NCBI GenBank assembly: GCA_000634215.1
Contig: JFLX01000106.1
Location: 62,001-126,000, forward strand
Source: Prochlorococcus sp. scB243_495L20
GTDB lineage: Bacteria > Cyanobacteriota > Cyanobacteriia > PCC-6307 > Cyanobiaceae
Direction: 5' to 3'
DNA length: 64,000 nucleotides
The notes beneath the pieces are model-generated. The model was not told the DNA's origin. It ran no database searches and was given only the letters and a program-made list of their open reading frames with translations. Below are positions 18,651 to 27,250 of the stretch, piece after piece. Each line of letters starts with the position of its first letter. The first letter of the stretch is position 1. The position numbers were made by a program, and so were the translations under genes.

Positions 18651-20099
18651 AAAGAATTAATTTCAAATTTCAGTTTAATCCCAGTAATTCTCTCAGGAGG
18701 AAGTGGTTCAAGACTTTGGCCTTTGTCAAGATCAAGCTTACCAAAACAATATTTAAGACTTGAAGAAAAAAATAATTTTTCACTTCTTCAAAATACATAT
18801 TTAAGAGTAAAGGAATTAAAAAATATAACTAATCCAATAATAATTTCTAATGAAGAGCAAAGATTTATTGTTGCAGAGCAGATGAGAGAAATTAATGTAA
18901 GTCCAGAATCCATAATATTAGAACCTTTTGGGAAAAATACTGCCCCAGCTATAGCACTTGCAGCAATAAAAGCCTTAGAGAATTTTAAAAATCCAATACT
19001 ACTCGTACTCTCTTCAGATCATAAAATCGAAGATGAAAAAAAGTTCCATAAAGTTATTAAAGAAGGTTTATCATATGCAAAGAATGAAAGTTTAATTACT
19101 TTTGGAATTGTTCCTAAAAGAGCTGAAACAGGTTATGGCTATATAGAAAGTTATACTGAGCTTTCTGAACTTGAGAATATCAGTAAAATAAAGAATTTTA
19201 TTGAGAAACCAAATATTGACTTAGCAAAAAAGTTGATCAAAGATAAGCATTTCCTTTGGAATAGTGGAATTTTTCTATTTAAAGCTTCAACCATCCTCAA
19301 AGAACTAGAGACATTCCATCCAAAGATAGTGAAAATATGTAGGGACTCTATTGAAAGAGGCTCAAACGATTTGGATTTTTTCAGAATATGTGGAGAAACT
19401 TTTAAGCATTGCACGAATATACCAATAGATGTAGCTGTCATGGAAAAAACAAAACTTGGTTCTGTATTATCATTGAATGCAGGTTGGGATGATATTGGTA
19501 GTTGGGAATCTCTTTGGAAAAATTCTGAGAAAGATAAAGATGGGAATATCACAAAAGGAGAAATTTTTATTGAAAAAAGCAAGAATTGTTATTTAAGAAG
19601 TGAAGAAAGACTAATAGTTGGGATTGATCTAGAAAATTTAATTGTTATTGAAACTAATGATGCAGTATTGGTATCAAAAAAAGAGTCTACCCAAAAAGTA
19701 AAGCAAATAGTTCAACATTTAAATAAAAGTAATCCTGATGTGAGTCAAGAAAATAAAAAAAAATATCGTCCTTGGGGAAACTTTACGACCATCGAAAAAG
19801 GCGCTAACTGGCAAGTGAAAAAATTAGAAGTCAAACCTAATGCATCTATTTCTCTTCAAATGCATCATAAAAGATCAGAGCATTGGGTAATAGTAAATGG
19901 AACTGCAAAAGTGGAAATAGATGGAGAAATTTCACTATTGAATAAAAATGAAAGTGCTTACATACCCTTAGGCGCCAAACATAGATTATCAAATCCTGGT
20001 GAAATCCCCTTAATACTAATCGAAGTACAAAGTGGAAATTATTTAGGGGAAGACGACATAATTAGATTTGAAGACGTTTATGGAAGGACTACAAAATAA
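18636..20099 (+). CDS. manC: Mannose-1-phosphate guanylyltransferase / mannose-6-phosphate isomerase (ManC type)
   Basis: A 487-residue bifunctional enzyme that makes GDP-mannose, here the precursor for GDP-fucose (gmd/fcl at 35-37 kb) and probably for mannose. The N-terminal nucleotidyltransferase (about 14-290) has the pyrophosphorylase signature LSGGSGSRLWPLSR and FIEKPNIDLAKKL; the C-terminal cupin PMI-II domain (about 370-480) has RPWGNFTTIEKG, QMHHKRSEHWVIVNGTA and YIPLGAKHRLSNPGEIPLILIE. The frame has no ATG or GTG upstream of the catalytic loop before an in-frame stop, so TTG at 18636 is the only standard start. It is the first gene of the surface-glycan island. Confidence 0.93.
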   Translation: MQNSNKELISNFSLIPVILSGGSGSRLWPLSRSSLPKQYLRLEEKNNFSLLQNTYLRVKELKNITNPIIISNEEQRFIVAEQMREINVSPESIILEPFGKNTAPAIALAAIKALENFKNPILLVLSSDHKIEDEKKFHKVIKEGLSYAKNESLITFGIVPKRAETGYGYIESYTELSELENISKIKNFIEKPNIDLAKKLIKDKHFLWNSGIFLFKASTILKELETFHPKIVKICRDSIERGSNDLDFFRICGETFKHCTNIPIDVAVMEKTKLGSVLSLNAGWDDIGSWESLWKNSEKDKDGNITKGEIFIEKSKNCYLRSEERLIVGIDLENLIVIETNDAVLVSKKESTQKVKQIVQHLNKSNPDVSQENKKKYRPWGNFTTIEKGANWQVKKLEVKPNASISLQMHHKRSEHWVIVNGTAKVEIDGEISLLNKNESAYIPLGAKHRLSNPGEIPLILIEVQSGNYLGEDDIIRFEDVYGRTTK

Positions 20100-20307
20100 A
20101 ATTTATTAGGTATTTAACTTTTAGTTTCATTTAAAAATTCAAATAAAGAATATAGTGATGAATTATTAAGTTAAATTTAAAAAAAAATGTTGTATTAGGA
20201 ACTATAAGTTAGTAAAATCATTAAGGAATAAGTATTAAGAATTATCTTCAAAAGATTAAAAAAATTGAAGAGTAAATTTTTATTATTTGTATTTTAACCT
20301 TTACCTA

Positions 20308-20381
<74 letters not shown>

Positions 20382-20472
20382 TTTTTATAAATAATTAAAA
20401 AATTATTATAAATGCGAAAAAACTATATGAATAATATATTTCTTGAAAAAACAGTACATTAATCTCAATAAA

Positions 20473-21234
20473 TTAAATCTTTATGTATTTAAATCTTTTC
20501 AAGATCAAATGAATACAGAAAATTAAAACCTTAAAAATACCAAAATATTTTAAAACAATTATTGCCATTTCTCTATAACCCTCAATTCTTTTTTCTTTAC
20601 TAAGTCCATTTTCAGAATCATAAGTAACTAGTGCTGAGTCTGAAATTTCTGAAGAATAATTTTCGAAAAATTCTAAACTTATATTTTCATTTTTATTTTT
20701 TAGCAACTCAAATAGATATCTTATTAAGTAGTCGTAATCTGACGCTAATTTATAATTTTTATTATAAAGAAGATTATTTTTTTTAAAAATAATTGCGTTA
20801 TGGCAATAAGGCATACCTAACATTATTGAACTAAAAAATTTATTAATCACCTTTTCTCGATCTGAAGATAGGCAATATGGAATTAAGATGAAATCATCTT
20901 GATTGTATGTTTCAATTTTATTTCTTATATTTAAGATGTCACCTGCACCCAAAACTAAATAAAAGTCTTCTTTATTTAGCTTTTCGAGTACCTGGTTAAT
21001 AGGAGAGTAAATACCTGATTTTTCAGCACAAATTTCTCGAACATTGTAAAAATCTGTTGCTACATTTTCTGAAAGATTGCTGGACAATAAAAGATCCTCA
21101 CAACTATTGTCATAAACTATAAAGTGATTAATATGAATATAGTTTTGATTGCGAAGAGGTGAAATAGTTTTTTTTAATGTTTTAAGTGATAAATCTTTAA
21201 AGGGAGTTATTACATTTAAGTTGTATAATTCCAT
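20473..21234 (-). CDS. Glycosyltransferase family 2-like protein
   Basis: A 253-residue GT-A fold protein. N-terminus NLNVITPFKDLSLKTLKKTI is the usual GT2 first strand and helix; a NEDF/D-like region (LVLGAGDILN, about residues 92-101) takes the place of the DxD; LASDYDYLIRYLFEL resembles the acceptor-side motif of the WcaE/colanic-acid type GT2 family. Residues 230-250 are hydrophobic with a basic tail, a likely membrane anchor. It stands alone on the minus strand between the tRNA and the divergent heptose operon. Donor and acceptor unknown. Confidence 0.75.
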   Translation of the reverse strand: MELYNLNVITPFKDLSLKTLKKTISPLRNQNYIHINHFIVYDNSCEDLLLSSNLSENVATDFYNVREICAEKSGIYSPINQVLEKLNKEDFYLVLGAGDILNIRNKIETYNQDDFILIPYCLSSDREKVINKFFSSIMLGMPYCHNAIIFKKNNLLYNKNYKLASDYDYLIRYLFELLKNKNENISLEFFENYSSEISDSALVTYDSENGLSKEKRIEGYREMAIIVLKYFGIFKVLIFCIHLILKRFKYIKI

Positions 21235-21307
21235 TTAATTACACCAGTCATACTTGATTATTATCTAAAACTATAAACCTTTTATCCATTCTTATTATTA
21301 AGATTTA

Positions 21308-21955
21308 ATGAGCAACACATTAATAATTAACAATTTTAATAATGAAACTATATCCGATTATGCTGAGCGATTATATAAAGCTTTAAAGAGTATAGATCAA
21401 AGCAATATAAACTTATTAGTAAATGAAATTTCCAAAAGACTTGATGGATCTTCTACAATCTACATCTTAGGTAATGGAGGAAGTCAAGCAAATGCTAATC
21501 ATGTTGTTGGCGATTACATGAAATCATTCGCTTTAGCTGGTTATAAATTAAAAATTAATTCTATCTCAGATAATACTTGCTATTTAACAGCCGCTTCTAA
21601 TGATTTAGATTACAGTGAAGTGTACTCATTATTAGTTGGAAAGCTTATTTTGCCAAATGATTTGATAATTTATCTTTCTGGTAGTGGAAACTCTATAAAT
21701 CTAGTCAAATGTGCGCAGAAGGCCAATCTATTAAAGATTAAACAGGCATCTATAACTTCATTTAGCGGTGGGAGATTAAGTCAAATAGTGCAAATACCAA
21801 TCCATGTAAAGGTTGAAGATATGGAGATAGCAGAGGATGCGCAAATGAGTATTTTTCACAATATAAAACAAACCCTATGTAGAAACAATAATAAAAACAC
21901 TAATTTAGTATCTAAAAAGTATGAAAAAAGAATTATGGATGATGTGGTTTCATGA
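21308..21955 (+). CDS. gmhA: Phosphoheptose isomerase (SIS domain)
   Basis: A 215-residue SIS-fold isomerase converting sedoheptulose 7-phosphate, a Calvin-cycle intermediate, into D-glycero-D-manno-heptose 7-phosphate. Motifs are GNGGSQANANHVVGDYMKSF, ISGSGNS-like YLSGSGNSINLVKC, and ITSFSGGRLSQIV, with the later EDAQMSIFHNI helix typical of GmhA. First gene of a plus-strand operon; its stop overlaps the next start by 4 bp (ATGA at 21952). With the two following genes all steps to GDP-D,D-heptose are covered. Confidence 0.9.
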   Translation: MSNTLIINNFNNETISDYAERLYKALKSIDQSNINLLVNEISKRLDGSSTIYILGNGGSQANANHVVGDYMKSFALAGYKLKINSISDNTCYLTAASNDLDYSEVYSLLVGKLILPNDLIIYLSGSGNSINLVKCAQKANLLKIKQASITSFSGGRLSQIVQIPIHVKVEDMEIAEDAQMSIFHNIKQTLCRNNNKNTNLVSKKYEKRIMDDVVS

Positions 21956-22941
21956 TTTATTTAGGTAAAGCCCCTTATAGAATTTCATTACTTGGAGGAG
22001 GATCAGATCTTGATTGGTTTGTTGAGAAGGAATCATTTGGAATCTCTTTGGGCTATGCATTAAATAAGTACTCATATGCAGTTATCAACAGACTTCCCTC
22101 AATTAGTAGCTATGGAATTCTAAATTACTCTATTAGAGAAACTTATTGCGATCCCAAAGAAATTACTCACCCTTTGATAAGGGAAGGAATAAAATATTTT
22201 AAAAATTTAGGATTAATAGAACTATCATCTTATGGATTTGCATCTGGAGGATCTGGTTTAGGAGGATCCTCTTCTTTCTTATTGTCTTTACTTGCAGCCT
22301 TGCATATAAGTCAATCAATTGAATATTCATCTAGTTTATTAGCTCATATTGCTTCAGAGATAGAGATTAATATCTTATCTAAACCCATAGGCAGACAAGA
22401 TCAATATATTTCTTCAGAAGGAGGTATAAATGCTTTTAAATTCAAGAGATCTGGAGACGTTAGTAAGCTCTCAATATCAAGAGAAAAAAGAACAGTTATA
22501 ACTCGCATTATTGATAGTCTTTATCTTATTCCAAGTAATAAAACTAGGCCAGCAGATAAAGTGCTTAATTCATTAAAAGATAACCCATCATCTATCAGAT
22601 ATTTTAAGATGATTAGAGAAATTGCGAACTCATTCATTAACTGCGATGAGAAAAGAGATGCATATTTAGAGGAAAAGTTTCATGAATCAGTAAGACAATC
22701 ATGGGAGATTAAGAGTAAAATGACTAATGTAATGGATGAAAAGTTAAAAGAACAGTTTGCATTATTAAATAAAATACCCAACAACTGGATAAGATTATTA
22801 GGAGCAGGATCTGGGGGATATTTCCTTATTTGTCCAAAAGAATCACCAGAGATTTTCAGACAAAGACTTTTTGATAAAGGTTTTAATGTTTTTTTTAAAG
22901 CAAGCTTATCTAATCAAGGTGTATCTAGTATGCATTTTTGA
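21952..22941 (+). CDS. hddA: D-glycero-D-manno-heptose 7-phosphate kinase (GHMP family, HddA type)
   Basis: A 329-residue GHMP-fold kinase that phosphorylates heptose 7-phosphate at O-1, giving the alpha-1,7-bisphosphate. N-terminal APYRISLLGGGSDLDWFV is the substrate motif of sugar kinases in this family; the ATP loop is ASGGSGLGGSSSFLLSLL; a C-terminal GHMP motif 3 appears as RLLGAGSGGYFLICP. Coupled to gmhA by a 4-bp ATGA overlap and to the next gene by a TTGA overlap at 22938. Confidence 0.9.
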   Translation: MIYLGKAPYRISLLGGGSDLDWFVEKESFGISLGYALNKYSYAVINRLPSISSYGILNYSIRETYCDPKEITHPLIREGIKYFKNLGLIELSSYGFASGGSGLGGSSSFLLSLLAALHISQSIEYSSSLLAHIASEIEINILSKPIGRQDQYISSEGGINAFKFKRSGDVSKLSISREKRTVITRIIDSLYLIPSNKTRPADKVLNSLKDNPSSIRYFKMIREIANSFINCDEKRDAYLEEKFHESVRQSWEIKSKMTNVMDEKLKEQFALLNKIPNNWIRLLGAGSGGYFLICPKESPEIFRQRLFDKGFNVFFKASLSNQGVSSMHF

Positions 22942-24185
22942 AGGATATGAATATTGTCGCTTTCATACCATTAGGAGGAAAAGGTACAAGATTAAGTTCC
23001 ATAACTGGGGGCACTCCTAAACCCCTCTATAGAATTCATGGAGAAAGCACTCTTTTTAGATGCTGTAAAAATTTAAAAAATTTTGGCATTGAGAAAGTTA
23101 TATTATCAATTGGCTTTAAGCCAGAAAATTTCAAAGAGCCAATTAAAGAGATTGCTAAAACTTTTGATTTAGAAATAATGGTATATGAAGAAAAAAAACC
23201 TTTAGGAGAATGCGGTGCTTTATGGAATTTTTATGAATATTTATCAGAAGATTTTTTATTTATTAATGGAGATTTGATTTTTAATTTAGATTTCTCAAGA
23301 CTAATTAATTATCATAAAAGACTTTCATCAAAGTTAACCTTAGTTACTCATGTTTCTACGCATCCTTATGATTCAGATTTAGTTTCTGTTCCGAATGGTT
23401 CTCAAATTAAGAAATTGTTTTTAAAATCAGATTCTGGTCACAGAAATGCCAACGGTTTTCTTGGTAATTCAGGGATCTTTTTAATATCCAAATCTATAAT
23501 TAAGAAAATCCCACCTCCATCTGACCTGAAATGTAGTTCGGTCTTCCACCATATAGTAAACAAGTCATTTACAGGAGGAGAAAGAATATATTCTTACAAC
23601 ACTACTGAATATATAAAAGATATGGGTACCCCTTCTAGATTGAAAGAAGTGGAGAAAATTATTAAAAATGGAGATATTGATAAACTGTGTTATCTAAACA
23701 AACAAAAAGTTTTATTTATAGACAGAGATAATACAATAATCGAATGCAAAAAAGGTGAATACATAACTGTGAACTCAAACATAGTACCAATGTCAGAAAA
23801 TATAAAAAGGATCTCAAGTTTCGCTAAGAATTTCCACTTTGTATGTCTAATAACTAATCAACCTCAAATTTCAATGGGTCTAATTTCCTTAGAAGATTTA
23901 GAGTTAATTCACTCAGAAGTTATTGAAATATGCAGAAAATTTGGTTTGCTAATTGATGTAATTTCTTTCTGTCCTCATCATCCACATTCAGGTTTTAAGA
24001 ATGAAATACCTCATTTAAAAAAAGACTGTTTTTGTAGAAAGCCTAATCCTGGGCAGCTCATAGAACAAGCATTTCATAGAAATATTGATTTATCTAATTC
24101 ATATTTTATTGGGGATTCAAAAACTGATAAAGAAGCTGCAGAACTTGCAGGCTGTAAGTTTACTTACATTCAAAACCTAAAATAA
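22938..24185 (+). CDS. Fusion of heptose-1-phosphate guanylyltransferase (HddC) and heptose-1,7-bisphosphate phosphatase (GmhB)
   Basis: A 415-residue bifunctional protein. Residues about 5-240 are a nucleotidyltransferase with PLGGKGTRLS and TGGTPKPLYRIHG, FINGDLIFNLD and a NSGIFLIS strand, as in HddC, which makes GDP-heptose. Residues about 255-415 are a HAD phosphatase: FIDRDNTII (catalytic D262 and D264), LITNQPQISMG, the GmhB zinc loop CPHHPHSG...CFCRKPNPGQL, and YFIGDSKTDKEAA. The order on the protein is transferase then phosphatase although the phosphatase acts first. Start TTG at 22938 overlaps the previous stop; ATG at 22947 is an alternative and would lose only three residues. Confidence 0.9.
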   Translation: MKDMNIVAFIPLGGKGTRLSSITGGTPKPLYRIHGESTLFRCCKNLKNFGIEKVILSIGFKPENFKEPIKEIAKTFDLEIMVYEEKKPLGECGALWNFYEYLSEDFLFINGDLIFNLDFSRLINYHKRLSSKLTLVTHVSTHPYDSDLVSVPNGSQIKKLFLKSDSGHRNANGFLGNSGIFLISKSIIKKIPPPSDLKCSSVFHHIVNKSFTGGERIYSYNTTEYIKDMGTPSRLKEVEKIIKNGDIDKLCYLNKQKVLFIDRDNTIIECKKGEYITVNSNIVPMSENIKRISSFAKNFHFVCLITNQPQISMGLISLEDLELIHSEVIEICRKFGLLIDVISFCPHHPHSGFKNEIPHLKKDCFCRKPNPGQLIEQAFHRNIDLSNSYFIGDSKTDKEAAELAGCKFTYIQNLK

Positions 24186-24212
24186 ATTATTTCCTGCATA
24201 TTAAAAGATTTG

Positions 24213-25004
24213 ATGTATAACCAAACAATATCACTAGTACCCTTGAGCTATAACTCGTCAGAAAAAGAGATAAGAGGATTGCTATCTCAAATATCTATAT
24301 TTTCTGATCTAATAGAGATAGTAGTTGTTCTTGAAAAGAATGATTTACTTGGCTATGAAAGATGGAAAAAATATTTATCCCTCGAAAGATTCTTAAATTT
24401 TTATTTAGGTTTTGTTGAAAGTAAAGGTTCGAAAGGACTTTGTCTAAATGAGGCGATTAAAAAAAGTAAAGGAGAATTCATTATGCGCTGTGATATGGAT
24501 GACTTTATTCGCCAAAACAGATTCAGGGATACTATTGAAGTAATTAATAATAATTATGATCAATGCGATTTTATCTATTCAGACATGATAGATCTTGATG
24601 ATAATAAAATATTAAAATATCCAAAACCATCTTTAGCTCCATTAATATCAATTTTTAAAAATCCTTTTCCAGCTCCTACAGTTTGCTTTAGAAAATCATT
24701 TTTTGAAAAGAATTCAATTTCTTACCCTGCTTTTAATAGAAGCGAAGACTTATCAATTTCACTAGCTTTTATAGATAAAAAAGCAAAAATACATAAACTT
24801 AAAGTTCCAGTAGTTAAGTATAAAAATAATAATTTAAATAGAGACTATCAAAACTGGTTTAATAATTTTTTAATTAGAATTAAAAGAAATAGATTTGATT
24901 TGATAGGTTTATTTTCTTTATTATCAGGATTTCTATTTCTTTTTATTTCTTGCATTTTATTCTTTAAAAGAAACATAAATATATATTTTCAAAAATTGAT
25001 CTAA
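24213..25004 (+). CDS. Glycosyltransferase family 2 protein
   Basis: About 263 residues, GT-A fold. N-terminal SLVPLSYNSSEKEIRGLLSQI, then GLCLNEAIKKSKGEFIMRCDMDDFI with a DMDD (DxD) metal site near residue 95 and FNRSEDLSISLAFID as the acceptor-side ED motif. The last 30 residues are hydrophobic (FDLIGLFSLLSGFLFLFIS), anchoring it in the inner membrane. It follows the heptose pathway genes by 27 bp and may be the heptosyltransferase of this unit, an inference from position only. ATG at 24213 is chosen over the adjoining TTG at 24210. Confidence 0.82.
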   Translation: MYNQTISLVPLSYNSSEKEIRGLLSQISIFSDLIEIVVVLEKNDLLGYERWKKYLSLERFLNFYLGFVESKGSKGLCLNEAIKKSKGEFIMRCDMDDFIRQNRFRDTIEVINNNYDQCDFIYSDMIDLDDNKILKYPKPSLAPLISIFKNPFPAPTVCFRKSFFEKNSISYPAFNRSEDLSISLAFIDKKAKIHKLKVPVVKYKNNNLNRDYQNWFNNFLIRIKRNRFDLIGLFSLLSGFLFLFISCILFFKRNINIYFQKLI

Positions 25005-25017
25005 ATGATTTTAAAAG

Positions 25018-25755
25018 TTAATTAAATTTCTTTTTTATTAATTCTTTATGCTTATCAAAAACTTTTTTATAGTTATTCATCATTTTTTGATCAATTATTG
25101 AAGATGCCTCGTCAAATCTAAATACTAAAAAATAGGATTTGGCATTTGTTAAATTTTTATCTGCAAAATGTATTGAACTTATTGAATGCCATAATATATC
25201 TCCCAAATTAAATTTATAATTTATCCAGTTTAGATTAAGACTAGACATTATTGATTCAGGAATAAAAGAAGAGAATGCTGGCACTGAAGATGCAACATGT
25301 CTAAGAGTGGTTTGATCAATATTTACTTTTGCATAATTTAAAAAAGAATTAGGATATTTAAATTCAGTAAGGGGAAGTAGGATTTTAAAACTTGTAACAT
25401 CCTTAAAGCAATGATAAAAGTTATCTTGATGGGGAGGAATACTTTCGCATCCAGGCCATCTTACATGTAATTCAGAGGAAGATAATAAAAAGTTTTTATT
25501 TTTGTGAACAATTTTTGAATTTATTTCATCAAAATAATTATTTAATTTATTTATATTTATATATTCCGCAATGTTACTTATATAAGTAATTCTGTGAAGA
25601 TTATCTCTTACTAGATAATTAGATTCAGAAATATCTAATTTATTTTTATTAGAGTCAATTATATTTTCTATTTGAACAGAAATTTCTTTAATAATTTCTA
25701 ATGGTAATATATTTTTTATTAATCCAGAACTCTCACGAAATTTGAATCTCATCAA
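25018..25755 (-). CDS. Phytanoyl-CoA dioxygenase-like (Fe/2-oxoglutarate) protein
   Basis: A 245-residue protein with the double-stranded beta-helix metal pattern: PPHQDNFYH (HxD, about residues 115-118) and a distal histidine in GDILWHSISSIHFADKN. RW...ESIPPHQD and SFLNYAKVNIDQ fit the PhyH family. Such enzymes hydroxylate small molecules or modified sugars and lipids using Fe(II), O2 and 2-oxoglutarate. It is the last gene of a six-gene minus operon with a neuABC-like set, overlapping the CBS gene by 4 bp, so a modification of a nonulosonic acid or its glycan is the natural guess. No direct evidence for the substrate. Confidence 0.65.
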   Translation of the reverse strand: MMRFKFRESSGLIKNILPLEIIKEISVQIENIIDSNKNKLDISESNYLVRDNLHRITYISNIAEYININKLNNYFDEINSKIVHKNKNFLLSSSELHVRWPGCESIPPHQDNFYHCFKDVTSFKILLPLTEFKYPNSFLNYAKVNIDQTTLRHVASSVPAFSSFIPESIMSSLNLNWINYKFNLGDILWHSISSIHFADKNLTNAKSYFLVFRFDEASSIIDQKMMNNYKKVFDKHKELIKKKFN

Positions 25756-26114
25756 TTCCTTCTAGTTGCTACAGATATAAGTTTCATAGTATCATCGACT
25801 ATTGGAACAATTTCTAATTCACTATATAAATCAAATATTTTTTTTAATCTTTCAGCCAATGTAGATTCAGGTGATCTATCTATAAATTTAAAATTTGTAT
25901 TTAAGATATCTTTTAGGAGCGTATTAGGTAAAACTCCTCTTATCAAGGATTTTCTTATATCTCCATCAGTAGCAATACCAATTACTTGATTATTATTATT
26001 AATTACCAATGTCCCTCTATTTCCATTCTTTTCAATTTTTAACATTGCATCAGTAATTGATGCATCTGAAACAATGAAAAAATCGTTCAATTCAATTCCT
26101 TTTTTGATTAGCAT
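25752..26114 (-). CDS. Stand-alone CBS-domain pair (PtmE N-terminal-like)
   Basis: A 120-residue protein made of two CBS motifs (ITDAMLKIEKNGNRGTLVIN...GIATDGDIRKSLIRG and LAERLKKIF...EIVPIVDDTMKLISVATR). In legionaminic-acid clusters the related PtmE protein has such a CBS pair followed by a nucleotidyltransferase that activates glucosamine-1-phosphate. Here the frame stops right where that second domain would begin, and no nucleotidyltransferase frame follows. It overlaps the neuC-like gene by 7 bp and the dioxygenase gene by 4 bp. It may be a regulatory subunit or a truncated remnant kept in the operon. Confidence 0.75.
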   Translation of the reverse strand: MLIKKGIELNDFFIVSDASITDAMLKIEKNGNRGTLVINNNNQVIGIATDGDIRKSLIRGVLPNTLLKDILNTNFKFIDRSPESTLAERLKKIFDLYSELEIVPIVDDTMKLISVATRRN

Positions 26115-27250
26115 GTTAAATCTTTTACTATTAATTTTTGCGTTGTTTCATGGTTAATTAAAAGTTGAATTAATTTTTGTGTTGAGTGACCATCTCCATA
26201 GGGTGAATTGCAATTTTTTAATTCATTAATAAATGAAGATCCTAATACCTTCTCAATGGACTTTTTAATACTAATGGCTGAACTATCACAGTCAACCACA
26301 TTTGTTCCTTTATACCTTCCATTTTGTCTTCTTCCTATATTTATACAGGGAACTTGATAAAAAGGTGCTTCAATAATTCCGGAAGAGGAATTTCCAATAA
26401 TAAATTTGCAGTTTTTAAGAAGATAAAGATATTTCTTTCTATCTAGATTTCTAAATCTTCTAATCAAATTTGAACTATAAGATTCAATTTCTTGGATAAT
26501 AGTTTTTGAACCAGCATCAGAATTAGGATAAATAACTATAACTTTTAAATTTAATTTAATAATCTCTTTAAGTGCGTTCTTACATCCTAATTTATTGTCT
26601 ATATAATCTTCTGATACAGGATGGTAAACGAAAAGTATATAATCTTCATTCCCATCTATATTTAATTCTCTAAAAAGATTAAGATCAATAGAACTTTCTA
26701 TTGAGATGAGTTCATCAATCTGAGGAGCGCCTATATTATGTATCCTAAAAGGCTCCTCTCCAAATTTCTCTAACCTAGCTGCAGCATCTTCATTTGCTGC
26801 AAGATGGACATGCGAAAATCTCGCAATAGCATGTCTGCTCATTCCATCGACATGTCCAGATCTTTCTCCAGCTTGAATATGATAAACCGGAATATTTAAA
26901 TGAAATCCAGTTATTGCACTGATCAATTGTTCCCCTCTATCCCCAGCAAGAAGTAATATATCGTAATTCTCATTTTTTAAGATATCAGAAAGGCTTAATC
27001 CAAAAATAAAAAGTGATTTCAACATTCCTGTACTTGTATTTCCATCTAGGGTATTTTCAATCTTATATTTAACAGGGATATTATCTTTTTCAAACTCTTC
27101 AATACTTAAACCATGCTTATCTAACAAATGCATATTTGTAACAAGCACATCACAAATAAGTTTGCTTTGATCAGAAAAAGCATATTTCAAAAAAGGTCTT
27201 ATATAACCATATTCACCTCTTGATCCACTTATAACCAATATTTTTTTCAT
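26108..27250 (-). CDS. neuC: UDP-N-acetylglucosamine 2-epimerase (hydrolysing), NeuC/LegG type
   Basis: A 380-residue GT-B fold enzyme that hydrolyses a UDP-activated 2-acetamido sugar with inversion at C2, giving the free mannosamine-type precursor of sialic or legionaminic acid. Motifs: VISGSRGEYGYIRPFL, LLLAGDRGEQLISA, VYHIQAGERSGHVDGMSRHAI, KFIIGNSSSGIIEAPFYQVPCINIGRRQNGR. The last two are characteristic of hydrolysing rather than non-hydrolysing epimerases. It overlaps neuB by 4 bp. Whether the substrate is UDP-GlcNAc or its 4-amino-6-deoxy derivative is not decidable, but the aminotransferase at the operon head favours the latter. Confidence 0.88.
   Translation of the reverse strand: MKKILVISGSRGEYGYIRPFLKYAFSDQSKLICDVLVTNMHLLDKHGLSIEEFEKDNIPVKYKIENTLDGNTSTGMLKSLFIFGLSLSDILKNENYDILLLAGDRGEQLISAITGFHLNIPVYHIQAGERSGHVDGMSRHAIARFSHVHLAANEDAAARLEKFGEEPFRIHNIGAPQIDELISIESSIDLNLFRELNIDGNEDYILFVYHPVSEDYIDNKLGCKNALKEIIKLNLKVIVIYPNSDAGSKTIIQEIESYSSNLIRRFRNLDRKKYLYLLKNCKFIIGNSSSGIIEAPFYQVPCINIGRRQNGRYKGTNVVDCDSSAISIKKSIEKVLGSSFINELKNCNSPYGDGHSTQKLIQLLINHETTQKLIVKDLTC

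Noticed and set aside
19151-19582. 143-codon minus-strand frame opposite manC
   Set aside because: Antisense to the conserved nucleotidyltransferase domain; no ribosome-binding context or motif.
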